A stretch of DNA of 7,639 nt from Candidatus Zymogenus sp. (GCA_030613285.1 JAUWME010000093.1:1-7639), one strand, 5' to 3'. Counted from the first letter of the stretch, positions 1-5,517 are shown. Notes: generated from the sequence alone by a model not told the origin. A program made the numbers and translations.

Positions 1-453
1 TTGATAGAAAAAGGGTACGGGGCGGTTCTCACACTGGACGCAGACCTCCAGCACGAGACCAAGGATATTCCCAAATTGACCGAAAGATATCGGGAAGGAA
101 ACATCGATTTAGTCATAGGCTCCAGAATGGCATCTTCGGAAAATATCCCAAAATACCGCCTTATCCCAAACCTCGTCGGCAACTTCTTTCTATCCAAGGC
201 ATCCGGAAGAGAGATACAGGACAGTCAGTCCGGTATGCGTATCTATTCCACCAAACTCCTCAAAGAGATAACCCTGACAACTTCCCAGTATGATACAGAG
301 TCAGAAGCTATCATCAAGGCGGGAAAGGCGGGGTTTAGCTTTGCATTTGTGCCGATAAAGGCAATTTATGCCGAGAACCAAATATCTTTTTTCAGACCAG
401 TAAGAGACACTTTCCTCATTTGTATGGTTTACTTGAGAAGCCTTTTTGAATAA
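1..453 (+). CDS. Family 2 glycosyltransferase, dolichol-phosphate mannose synthase-like (5' partial)
   Basis: C-terminal 150 residues of a GT-A fold glycosyltransferase. The sequence shows DADLQH at residues 13-18, the nucleotide-sugar/metal-binding DxD region typical of DPM1-like polyprenyl-phosphate glycosyltransferases. It also shows DSQSGMR at 74-80, matching the conserved D-x-x-S-G-x-R segment downstream of the active site. In this family the DADLQH motif normally lies about 80-100 residues from the N-terminus, so roughly that much is missing. The TTG at base 1 is therefore an internal codon, not a start. Family knowledge suggests transfer of a sugar from a nucleotide donor to a polyprenyl phosphate at the cytoplasmic face of the inner membrane; the actual substrate cannot be read. 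The C-terminus ends soon after a hydrophobic stretch (about 136-147) without extra transmembrane helices, as in the short soluble members. The stop codon is TAA at 451-453. Confidence 0.85.
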   Translation: MIEKGYGAVLTLDADLQHETKDIPKLTERYREGNIDLVIGSRMASSENIPKYRLIPNLVGNFFLSKASGREIQDSQSGMRIYSTKLLKEITLTTSQYDTESEAIIKAGKAGFSFAFVPIKAIYAENQISFFRPVRDTFLICMVYLRSLFE

Positions 454-492
454 TATATTACAAAAACAGTAGTATACAAGATCAAAAAGGCT
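439..492 (+). terminator. Possible transcription terminator after the glycosyltransferase gene (long-loop inverted repeat)
   Basis: A perfect 11-bp inverted repeat: AGCCTTTTTGA at 439-449, inside the last codons of the glycosyltransferase gene, and TCAAAAAGGCT at 482-492. It is followed by a T-rich CTTTTCTCTT. The 32-nt loop is much longer than in a standard intrinsic terminator and the T-tract is interrupted, so the terminator reading is tentative. A smaller hairpin (AAAAG-gct-CTTTT) overlaps the right arm. Confidence 0.35.
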
Positions 493-500
493 CTTTTCTC

Positions 501-532
501 TTGACCTTATCCTAAAATCATACTACTATAAT
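501..532 (+). promoter_or_regulatory. Possible promoter of the radical SAM gene
   Basis: TTGACC at 501-506 resembles a -35 box. It is followed either by TACTAT at 524-529 (17-nt spacing, 4/6 to TATAAT) or by a perfect TATAAT at 527-532 (20-nt spacing, too long). Both -10 candidates sit only 4-12 nt ahead of the ribosome binding site at 536-541, so a transcript from here would have an almost absent leader. That lowers confidence. The ATACTACT overlapping the -10 is one arm of an inverted repeat with AGTAGTAT at 468-475 and could be an operator. Confidence 0.3.
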
Positions 533-547
533 ACCGAGGGGAAAAAT

Positions 548-1900
548 ATGCTATATTATGATGAAATAAGAAGATTCGCCCTTGTTCAAGGGATACACAA
601 CGGAATGGGTTTGTTGTCAAAATTGTCCGACAAAAACCTCATTAAAACCACCCACTGGATGGAAAAAATCACAAAGAGAGATCACCACAAAAGAGCCATC
701 AGGAGAATCCGGGAGCTCTTCGAAAATGGTCATCCCAGCTTTGTCGTTTTCAAAAAGGTTCTAAGAGAAACACATCCTCGTCACAGAAAGCGCCTCGTCA
801 AGACATTTATCATAAACCAACTTCTCATTGGAGGCAATCGCAGAAAGGCCTTCTCCGAAACACCCGGAGGCTTCTACCCGCCGGGCCTGATGGTAATCTC
901 ACCCACCATGCGGTGCGATCTCAACTGCTTTGGGTGCTACGCCGGAAGCTACGCCAAAGGAGACGACGTCTCATTTGAAGACCTCGATCGCGTCCTCAAC
1001 GAGGGTAAAGAGATGGGGATGTTCTTTGTGGTTATATCTGGGGGAGAGCCCTTCTTCAGAAAAGACCTCATGGACCTCTATGAAAAACACCATGACATCG
1101 CGTTTCACGTTTTCACCCACGGGGGACTATTGGATAAGGAGTTGATCAAAAGAATTGCAAAGGCCGGCAACATCCTCCCGGCAATAAGTATCGAAGGATT
1201 TGAAGAAGAGACCGATCGAAGGAGGGGAAAAGGACAATACAAAAAGATAATGGAGGCAATGAGACTCCTGAAAGAGGAAGGGGTTCTCTTCGGTTTTTCA
1301 TCCACCCAGACCAGACAAAATGCCTCTTTAATAACCAGCGACGCCTTTATGGATCACCTTGTCGATATGGGGTGTTCCATGGGGTGGTATTTCTCCTACA
1401 TACCAATAGGAAGAGAACCAAATGTTGACCTTGTCCCTACCCCAGAGCAACGAGATACCCTCAGAAAGTGGGTGCTTCACGTCAGGAACACAAAACCAAT
1501 CCTCGTTGCAGATTTCTGGAACGACGGCCACATCGTGGGGGGGTGCATTGCCGCAGGCAGAAAATACTTCCATATAAATTCCAAAGGCGACGTCGAGCCT
1601 TGCGTATTTAACCATTTTGCATCTCACAATGTAAAAAACTCAAGTATAAAAGAGGCTTTAGACTCCAACCTTTTCAAATACATCAGAAGTGCACAAAAAG
1701 ACCACACCAATCACTTAAGACCATGCATTATAATAGATCATCCAAAAGTCTACCGAGAGGCCTCCTCCATGGAAGGAGTCTATTTCACCCACGAAGGAGC
1801 CGATAACATCGTTTTGGAAATCGCAGACTTTCTGGACAACTACGCCGAGGAATATGCAAAATTTGCTGACAAGGCCTGGGAAGGGTACGACCACCCCTAA
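548..1900 (+). CDS. Radical SAM protein with SPASM/Twitch-like C-terminus
   Basis: A 450-residue protein. C123, C127 and C130 form the canonical CxxxCxxC motif that binds the SAM-coordinating [4Fe-4S] cluster. GGEP at 165-168 is the radical SAM motif that contacts the SAM amino group. Three further cysteines, C333 (in GGC), C352 (in a G-D-V-E-P-C segment) and C393 (in R-P-C), resemble a SPASM or truncated Twitch auxiliary-cluster region. The first ~110 residues are basic and helical-looking with no motif I recognise. The start ATG is supported by GAGGGG at 536-541, 6 nt upstream. By family, it should cleave SAM to a 5'-deoxyadenosyl radical; the substrate is unknown. SPASM-type enzymes modify peptides or proteins, but no small precursor peptide gene is evident beside it. 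It follows an envelope-type glycosyltransferase by 94 bp, so a role in lipid or glycan modification is also possible. Family call firm, function open. Confidence 0.88.
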   Translation: MLYYDEIRRFALVQGIHNGMGLLSKLSDKNLIKTTHWMEKITKRDHHKRAIRRIRELFENGHPSFVVFKKVLRETHPRHRKRLVKTFIINQLLIGGNRRKAFSETPGGFYPPGLMVISPTMRCDLNCFGCYAGSYAKGDDVSFEDLDRVLNEGKEMGMFFVVISGGEPFFRKDLMDLYEKHHDIAFHVFTHGGLLDKELIKRIAKAGNILPAISIEGFEEETDRRRGKGQYKKIMEAMRLLKEEGVLFGFSSTQTRQNASLITSDAFMDHLVDMGCSMGWYFSYIPIGREPNVDLVPTPEQRDTLRKWVLHVRNTKPILVADFWNDGHIVGGCIAAGRKYFHINSKGDVEPCVFNHFASHNVKNSSIKEALDSNLFKYIRSAQKDHTNHLRPCIIIDHPKVYREASSMEGVYFTHEGADNIVLEIADFLDNYAEEYAKFADKAWEGYDHP

Positions 1901-1907
1901 ACCTTGC

Positions 1908-2065
1908 TGGCAATAATTGTAGGTTGGGAATTTTTGGGGGGGAGTGACAATATTTTCATTGGGGGCTGTCGGTAAATTTATCTGGGGATTGGAAATTTTG
2001 GTAGTTGAATAATCGGGGCTGTCGGTAATTTTATTAGGGGGTTGGCAGTAACTATAGGTTTGGTG
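1908..2065 (+). repeat. Degenerate G/T-rich repeats filling the spacer after the radical SAM gene
   Basis: Within the 343-base gene-free stretch 1901-2243. GGGGCTGTCGGTAAATTTAT (1962-1981) recurs at 2015-2034 with 19/20 identity, a 53-bp period. A second pair, TGGCAATAATTGTAGGTTGGG (positions 1908-1928) and its relative at 2043-2063, matches at 17/21. The + strand between these has runs of 7, 5, 4, 4 and 5 Gs and very little C. Reading frames through it are low-complexity and I do not regard them as coding. Function unknown; decayed tandem repeats or a structured transcribed spacer are possible. From about 2100 to 2230 the spacer becomes AT-rich and holds only a possible -10 element. Confidence 0.6.
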
Positions 2066-2166
2066 GTTGACATCATTAGAATGGTGGGTTGGCAAACAAA
2101 TTTTTTGATTGTTGCTAAATTGTAAACCCGGCCCAAAGTGAAAACTCCAACATTGTTAAAGTAATA

Positions 2167-2172
2167 TATAAT
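2167..2172 (+). promoter_or_regulatory. Candidate -10 element upstream of the lipoprotein gene
   Basis: A perfect TATAAT lies in AT-rich DNA about 60 nt before the ribosome binding site of the lipoprotein gene. No convincing -35 box sits 16-18 nt upstream; TTGTTA at 2153-2158 is only 8 nt away. The AT-rich context makes a chance match quite possible. Confidence 0.25.
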
Positions 2173-2232
2173 TTTAAAGTTAGTTTCAAAGTTCTTATAA
2201 AGCTATTTTCTAAAGAGCCACTCACATATTAA

Positions 2233-2246
2233 AGGAGCTAAAAATC
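2233..2246 (+). promoter_or_regulatory. Ribosome binding site that points to an ATC start codon
   Basis: AGGAG at 2233-2237 is the only strong Shine-Dalgarno sequence ahead of the lipoprotein frame. Six nucleotides downstream lies ATC at 2244-2246, in frame with the coding sequence. There is no in-frame ATG, GTG or TTG between the upstream stop (TAA, 2211-2213) and the GTG at 2322. This site decides the start proposed for the next gene. Confidence 0.55.
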
Positions 2247-3056
2247 AAATATCTGCGTGTTCAAATTTCCATTATAGTCATTGCTTCTTCCCTTCTTTTT
2301 GCCTCCTGCACCCTAAAAACAGTGAAGCCAACCGCCGAGATACCGCCGTACATGAGCGCATCCGAAATACTCAATGCTCTAAAGACCTCCAGCGAAAAGG
2401 TAGAAAACATCAAGGGGATAATGACCATCACTGTTCTAAACAAAGAGGATGAATCTAAAAGCACCATCAGCGGATATGTGGCCTTTGCCCCACCGGACAA
2501 GATGAGCTTCTCCTACATAGGGCCTCTGGGTATGATTTTTTTTGCGGCAATTAGAAACGGAGACAAAATCGTCTTTTATCTCCCCCAGCAACGCAGAGCA
2601 TACATAGGAAATATTGATGACCTGAAGTCGGGGCCAATAAACAATAGTTTCTCTATTGCGCCGTTTTCTGAACTGGCGGGCGAAACCTACTTCGTCCAGC
2701 ATGATGGGCCCATAAGCTCTCTTTACGGACTTAAAAAAGTTGAGGAAGGCTGGGAGATATTAGAAACATTAATGATAGATAGACAGAATATGAGACTTTT
2801 GGAGAGACGAGTCTTTGCCGATGGAATTGAGGTACTTCGGGTTGAAAATCTCGAATATTTCGAAATCGACGGGATTTCCATTCCGAAAATAATCTCTATT
2901 AAAAGTATGGAAAATGGTAAAGATGTAAGTGAAGTCAAGATCGGCTTTAAAAAGATTAAGCTTAATAAAACCCTAAACCCCAGCGTCTTTGACACCGAGG
3001 TTGACGATGCTTGGGGTGTGGATGGGATCGAAAATTTTGTGCTTCCGCAATTCTAA
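2244..3056 (+). CDS. Outer-membrane-type lipoprotein with LolA/LolB-like fold (DUF4292-like), probable ATC start
   Basis: Read from ATC at 2244, the protein has 270 residues and begins MKYLRVQ (if initiated with Met), then a hydrophobic ISIIVIASSLLFAS core and Cys22. This is a textbook lipoprotein signal with lipobox L-F-A-S-C. The first conventional start, GTG at 2322, lies 26 codons later, discards the whole signal and has no good ribosome binding site, so I prefer 2244. The mature region (S-G-Y-V-A-F-A-P-P-D-K-M-S-F-S-Y-I-G-P-L-G-M, then alternating strands, ending V-F-D-T...N-F-V-L-P) resembles the half-barrel LolA/LolB/DUF4292 lipoproteins by pattern. Such proteins bind acyl chains and sit in the outer membrane. 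It may act in lipoprotein or glycolipid localisation with the LolA encoded at 4565; that link is inference. It ends before a strong terminator, so it may form its own transcription unit. Alternatively the ATC is a mutated ATG. Confidence 0.7.
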   Translation: MKYLRVQISIIVIASSLLFASCTLKTVKPTAEIPPYMSASEILNALKTSSEKVENIKGIMTITVLNKEDESKSTISGYVAFAPPDKMSFSYIGPLGMIFFAAIRNGDKIVFYLPQQRRAYIGNIDDLKSGPINNSFSIAPFSELAGETYFVQHDGPISSLYGLKKVEEGWEILETLMIDRQNMRLLERRVFADGIEVLRVENLEYFEIDGISIPKIISIKSMENGKDVSEVKIGFKKIKLNKTLNPSVFDTEVDDAWGVDGIENFVLPQF

Positions 3057-3060
3057 TTCA

Positions 3061-3110
3061 ATTTATTTAAAAACAACCCAAAAAAGGCCAAAAATACGCT
3101 CTAAATAAAT
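3061..3110 (+). repeat. AT-rich inverted repeat after the lipoprotein gene
   Basis: ATTTATTTA at 3061-3069 and its exact complement TAAATAAAT at 3102-3110 are separated by 32 nt. With only A and T in the arms, pairing would be weak and the match may be chance in AT-rich DNA. It precedes the true-looking terminator by about 35 nt. Confidence 0.35.
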
Positions 3111-3145
3111 ATTATTGCAGTGAAGTAGAAAATAATTTTGTCAAA

Positions 3146-3179
3146 AAGCCCAATGTTCATTTTGGGCTTGATTTTTTTT
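3146..3179 (+). terminator. Rho-independent terminator of the lipoprotein gene
   Basis: The 8-bp stem AAGCCCAA (3146-3153) / TTGGGCTT (3162-3169) has an 8-nt loop and is followed by GA and eight consecutive Ts (3172-3179). This is the classic intrinsic terminator layout, oriented to stop + strand transcription about 90 nt after the lipoprotein stop codon. Confidence 0.85.
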
Positions 3180-3240
3180 CATAATTTGATATTAATTGTA
3201 AAAGTTTATTAAGGGTTTTTTAGATGAGGAGGAACATGAG

Positions 3241-3690
3241 ATGAAAGAAAAAAGGATTCTGCTAATAGTTTTAATTTTGTCAATTGCTCTCGTTTCGGCA
3301 ATAAATGCCCATGCTCAGAGAAATGTCACCCAAACTCACACTTTTGTCATAGAAAAATGGACTACATTAAACCTCGCTATTGAGGGAATCTCAATAAAGG
3401 AGATCAGGTTTTTTAGCGATACAAAAACCACAGGGGGCCCCTTTGGTATTAACCCCACAAGAGGACCCTATCTGAAGTTCATTATCTACAATGACTCATA
3501 CCACGAGATCGACTACGGTGTGGCAATTGCGCTGTTTGATAAGAAACACAAATTAATTACCGCAAGCAGTTTTGCTCACCCAGGAGACTTAGACCCCGGT
3601 GAGAGATACGAGGGAACTATTGTTTTTGGCCCTGTCAATAGAAGATACCACGAGACATCATATTTCAAGATAGCTTTAGAGATATACTAA
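3241..3690 (+). CDS. Small secreted protein of unknown function
   Basis: A 149-residue protein. It starts with a clear Sec signal peptide: MKEKR, a hydrophobic ILLIVLILSIALVSA core, and an A-H-A cleavage site at residues 23-25. The mature part is about 124 residues, has no cysteines and looks all-beta. The block around 78-132 (Y-L-K-F-I-I-Y-N-D-S ... D-P-G-E-R-Y-E-G-T-I-V-F-G) has the rhythm of a small immunoglobulin-like or FxLYD-like sandwich, where a P-G-E/S turn precedes an exposed strand; this is pattern resemblance only. The start is well supported by AGGAGG at 3227-3232, 8 nt upstream. An earlier ATG at 3236 gives only a two-codon frame. The gene lies just after a terminator, so it probably has its own promoter (TTGATA at 3186 with TATTAA at 3207 is a weak candidate). 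No terminator separates it from the deacetylase, so it may head that operon. I do not recognise a family. Confidence 0.75.
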   Translation: MKEKRILLIVLILSIALVSAINAHAQRNVTQTHTFVIEKWTTLNLAIEGISIKEIRFFSDTKTTGGPFGINPTRGPYLKFIIYNDSYHEIDYGVAIALFDKKHKLITASSFAHPGDLDPGERYEGTIVFGPVNRRYHETSYFKIALEIY

Positions 3691-3758
3691 TTGTCGGATT
3701 GTTTCGGAGTTCTTCGGATTGGTATTGCTTCGGAGTGGTATTGATATTGCGGTTGTTT
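3691..3758 (+). repeat. Short G/T-rich tandem repeats before the deacetylase gene
   Basis: Directly after the stop codon, TTCGGATTGGTATTGC (3713-3728) is repeated as TTCGGAGTGGTATTGA (3729-3744), identical at 14 of 16 positions. Related fragments precede it (TTGTCGGATTG at 3691, TTTCGGAGT at 3702). The + strand is nearly free of C apart from the TCGG units. It resembles in composition the longer repeat spacer at 1908-2065, which also contains TGTCGG. Confidence 0.55.
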
Positions 3759-3773
3759 TAGGTTGAACCTATC

Positions 3774-4550
3774 TTGTTTTATATCATCGTACTCATATTT
3801 GGAACGATAGCCTACCTGCTGTTGTTCATTTATGCAACACCAACAACTGTGGCTGTCGGAATTGTCCTTTTTTTCTTCCTTCTGTGGTTTTCCCTCTCGA
3901 TATTTGTAGTTCAGGTTCCCTTCTTCTACAGTGCAAAGACCAAAGGAGACAGCCGCAGGCCCAAAGTGGCGTTGACCTTCGATGATGGCCCTCACCCGAA
4001 ATACACATCAATGGTACTGGACATCCTGAAAGAAAACGATGTTAAGGCCACTTTTTTTCTTGTTGGAAATAAAACGCAAGAAAACGTTGCCGTAGTTCAA
4101 AGAATGGTCAAAGAGGGACACCAGATTGGCAACCACTCGATGTCTCACACACATCTGCTCAGTTTACAAAGAGAAAGGTACCAAACAGAGGAGATTGGTG
4201 AGTGTCAGACTGCAATTTTTGATTTGACTGGGCTTTCTCCACTCTATTACCGCCCACCAATGGGATACAAAACACCATCCACATTGAAAGCTGCAAAAAA
4301 ACTCGGCCTTACCATCGTTGGATGGGACATCAAGGGGTGGGATGTCTTCCAAACAGATCCTGTGAAGATTGCATCTTCGGTTTTAAACAAAGTAAAGAGA
4401 GGATCGATTATCCTCCTTCACGACTCATCATCGGTCAAGGGTAAATCTACAGACAGAGCCCCAACAATCGATGCGCTTTCCATTATCTTATCGGGTCTAA
4501 AAGATAGGGGCCTAAAACCTGTAACGCTAAAAGAGCTTTTTGCTTTTTGA
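3774..4550 (+). CDS. Membrane-anchored polysaccharide deacetylase (NodB domain, carbohydrate esterase family 4)
   Basis: A 258-residue protein. Two hydrophobic helices (about 2-22 and 25-47) anchor it in the inner membrane. The NodB catalytic domain runs from about 62 to the end with all expected motifs: TFDDGP at 68-73 (D70 catalytic base, D71 metal ligand), N-H-S-M-S-H at 120-125 (H121, H125 metal ligands), R-P-P-M-G at 160-164, G-W-D-I-K-G-W-D at 183-190, and L-L-H-D at 214-217 with the catalytic H216. It should therefore be an active metal-dependent de-N-acetylase or de-O-acetylase of an envelope glycan or peptidoglycan, probably on the periplasmic side; the glycan is unknown. The TTG start is the only usual start codon after the in-frame stop at 3759 and is needed to keep the first helix. 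Its ribosome binding site is weak: AGG at 3760-3762, inside a small palindrome TAGGTT-G-AACCTA. lolA follows after 14 bp, implying one operon. Confidence 0.9.
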   Translation: MFYIIVLIFGTIAYLLLFIYATPTTVAVGIVLFFFLLWFSLSIFVVQVPFFYSAKTKGDSRRPKVALTFDDGPHPKYTSMVLDILKENDVKATFFLVGNKTQENVAVVQRMVKEGHQIGNHSMSHTHLLSLQRERYQTEEIGECQTAIFDLTGLSPLYYRPPMGYKTPSTLKAAKKLGLTIVGWDIKGWDVFQTDPVKIASSVLNKVKRGSIILLHDSSSVKGKSTDRAPTIDALSIILSGLKDRGLKPVTLKELFAF

Positions 4551-4564
4551 TATGGAGAATATAA

Positions 4565-5233
4565 ATGAAAAAGACCCTGCTTCTCATTCCACTGATCCTG
4601 TTTTTAATCCCTTGTATAGCCTTTGGAGAGTCAAATGAGATAGACAACTTTTTAAAGGGCATGACGACGTTTTGGGATGGAGTCGATACTATGGTCTCAG
4701 ATTTCACCCAGAAAAAAAAGTTGGAGCTTTTTGATGCCGAAATGGTGTCGAGCGGAAAATTTGCCTTCAAAAAACCGGGTACTATGATTTGGCGATACGA
4801 TCCCCCAGAAGAGACCGTCATGGCCGTAAAGCCCGGAGTTGTTACAATCTATTTTAAGACCAACAATAAGGCAATGATCATTCACCTCAGCGGGGATGAC
4901 AAGCTCCCCCAGTCAATGACCTTTGCCTTTGGCGGGTCGGGAGACATCCAGGGGCTAAAGGATAAGTTCAATATTTCATTGAAAAGTAATGAGAAAGGGG
5001 GAACCCTCACGTTGATTCCCAAAAAAAAGGGGGATAGCGACGGCTTTGAAAAAGTTGTCATTGGTTTCAAAAATGATTTTACCCCCGCATCCACGACAAT
5101 TTATTACTCCACAGATGATGTAACAACCTTTGAATTTTCCAACGTTGAGATAAATGGGTCGGCAAAAGATGAGGTCTTTGACTTTGTGCTCCCAAGGGGC
5201 GTTGAAATCGAGGAGATCGGAGCGGGTAAATGA
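4565..5233 (+). CDS. lolA: Outer membrane lipoprotein carrier protein LolA
   Basis: A 222-residue periplasmic protein, close to the usual LolA length of about 200-220. The N-terminal signal peptide (MKKTLLLIPLILFLIPCIAFG) has an A-F-G cleavage site near residue 21. The cysteine at 17 follows proline, so it is not a good lipobox. Diagnostic LolA features are S-D-F-T-Q at 45-49 and the G-K-F-A-F-K-K-P-G-T-M-I-W-R-Y-D-P-P block at 64-81, which forms the first strands of the hydrophobic half-barrel. The C-terminus V-F-D-F-V-L-P also fits. By family, it accepts lipoproteins from LolCDE at the inner membrane and carries them to the outer membrane. LolCDE is not in the window. GGAG at 4554-4557 lies 7 nt before the ATG, and the deacetylase ends 14 bp upstream, so the two are likely co-transcribed. 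Some LolA-like paralogues serve glycolipid or aryl-polyene pathways instead, so a specialised role is possible given the neighbours. Confidence 0.85.
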   Translation: MKKTLLLIPLILFLIPCIAFGESNEIDNFLKGMTTFWDGVDTMVSDFTQKKKLELFDAEMVSSGKFAFKKPGTMIWRYDPPEETVMAVKPGVVTIYFKTNNKAMIIHLSGDDKLPQSMTFAFGGSGDIQGLKDKFNISLKSNEKGGTLTLIPKKKGDSDGFEKVVIGFKNDFTPASTTIYYSTDDVTTFEFSNVEINGSAKDEVFDFVLPRGVEIEEIGAGK

Positions 5234-5301
5234 CAGGTGATTTGATTAATGCTTACATGAGAAAAAGGTATGTGTACTTTTTTAACCTTTTTGAGGTATA
5301 G
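5230..5301 (+). CDS. Possible 23-codon ORF translationally coupled to lolA
   Basis: The lolA stop overlaps an ATG as ATGA (5230-5233), the arrangement typical of coupled operon genes. The frame reads MTGDLINAYMRKRYVYFFNLF and two more residues before TAG at 5299-5301. A second in-frame ATG at 5257 would give only 14 residues. No ribosome binding site of its own is obvious, and no known small-protein family is recognised. It could be the broken start of a former downstream gene, a genuine small protein, or chance; I lean to chance or remnant. Confidence 0.2.
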   Translation: MTGDLINAYMRKRYVYFFNLFEV

Positions 5302-5373
5302 GTAATAGATTTGAGGGTAGCTGGACGGGGAAAATGTGTTCAGTTAATACTCGGAGAGCAGTTAAGACATCAA

Positions 5374-5397
5374 GGCAATGGGTTTAAACCCATTGCC
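5374..5397. repeat. Perfect 24-bp palindrome between lolA and gltX
   Basis: The arm GGCAATGGGTTT (5374-5385) is followed at once by its exact complement AAACCCATTGCC (5386-5397). As RNA it could form a 9-10 bp stem closed by a small AT loop. It is followed by AAATCTTTAAG, a poor T-tract, so an intrinsic terminator for the lolA operon is possible but atypical. The perfect symmetry also fits a dimeric protein binding site. The rest of the 284-base spacer 5234-5517 holds no gene I can support beyond the coupled mini-ORF. Confidence 0.65.
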
Positions 5398-5412
5398 AAA
5401 TCTTTAAGCCAA

Positions 5413-5473
5413 AGTACCATTTTCACACGCTTAAAAAACAATACTGTTTAGGTACTCAAAATCCGGAAGTACC
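5413..5473 (+). promoter_or_regulatory. gltX leader region with a thrice-occurring AGTACC/GGTACT motif
   Basis: AGTACC occurs at 5413-5418 and 5468-5473, and its complement GGTACT at 5451-5456. The last two can pair as a 6-bp stem with an 11-nt loop just ahead of the gltX ribosome binding site. A very weak promoter match (TTCACA at 5422-5427, TGTTTA at 5445-5450, 17-nt spacing) lies between them. This may be the gltX promoter and an operator or leader hairpin, but the short motif could be chance. Confidence 0.3.
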
Positions 5474-5517
5474 GCAAAAAAGCGTTTTTAAAAAAGTAAA
5501 TTAAATGGAGAATTAAA

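Noticed and set aside
1960..2040. Possible G-quadruplex from the G-runs
   Set aside because: The loops between runs of four or more Gs are about 18-30 nt, too long for a confident standard quadruplex; kept only as a composition note.
1715..2095. 126-codon open frame on the minus strand
   Set aside because: It overlaps the end of the radical SAM gene and the G/T repeat spacer. The translation is low-complexity and repetitive, with no domain pattern or ribosome binding site; it reflects the repeat composition.
2322..2324. GTG as start of the lipoprotein gene
   Set aside because: It would discard an ideal lipoprotein signal peptide and has no convincing ribosome binding site (CCTAAAAACA precedes it), whereas 2244 has both.
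5234..5517. tRNA or small RNA gene between lolA and gltX
   Set aside because: No cloverleaf pairing, T-loop consensus or CCA end was found; only the palindrome and short motifs stand out.
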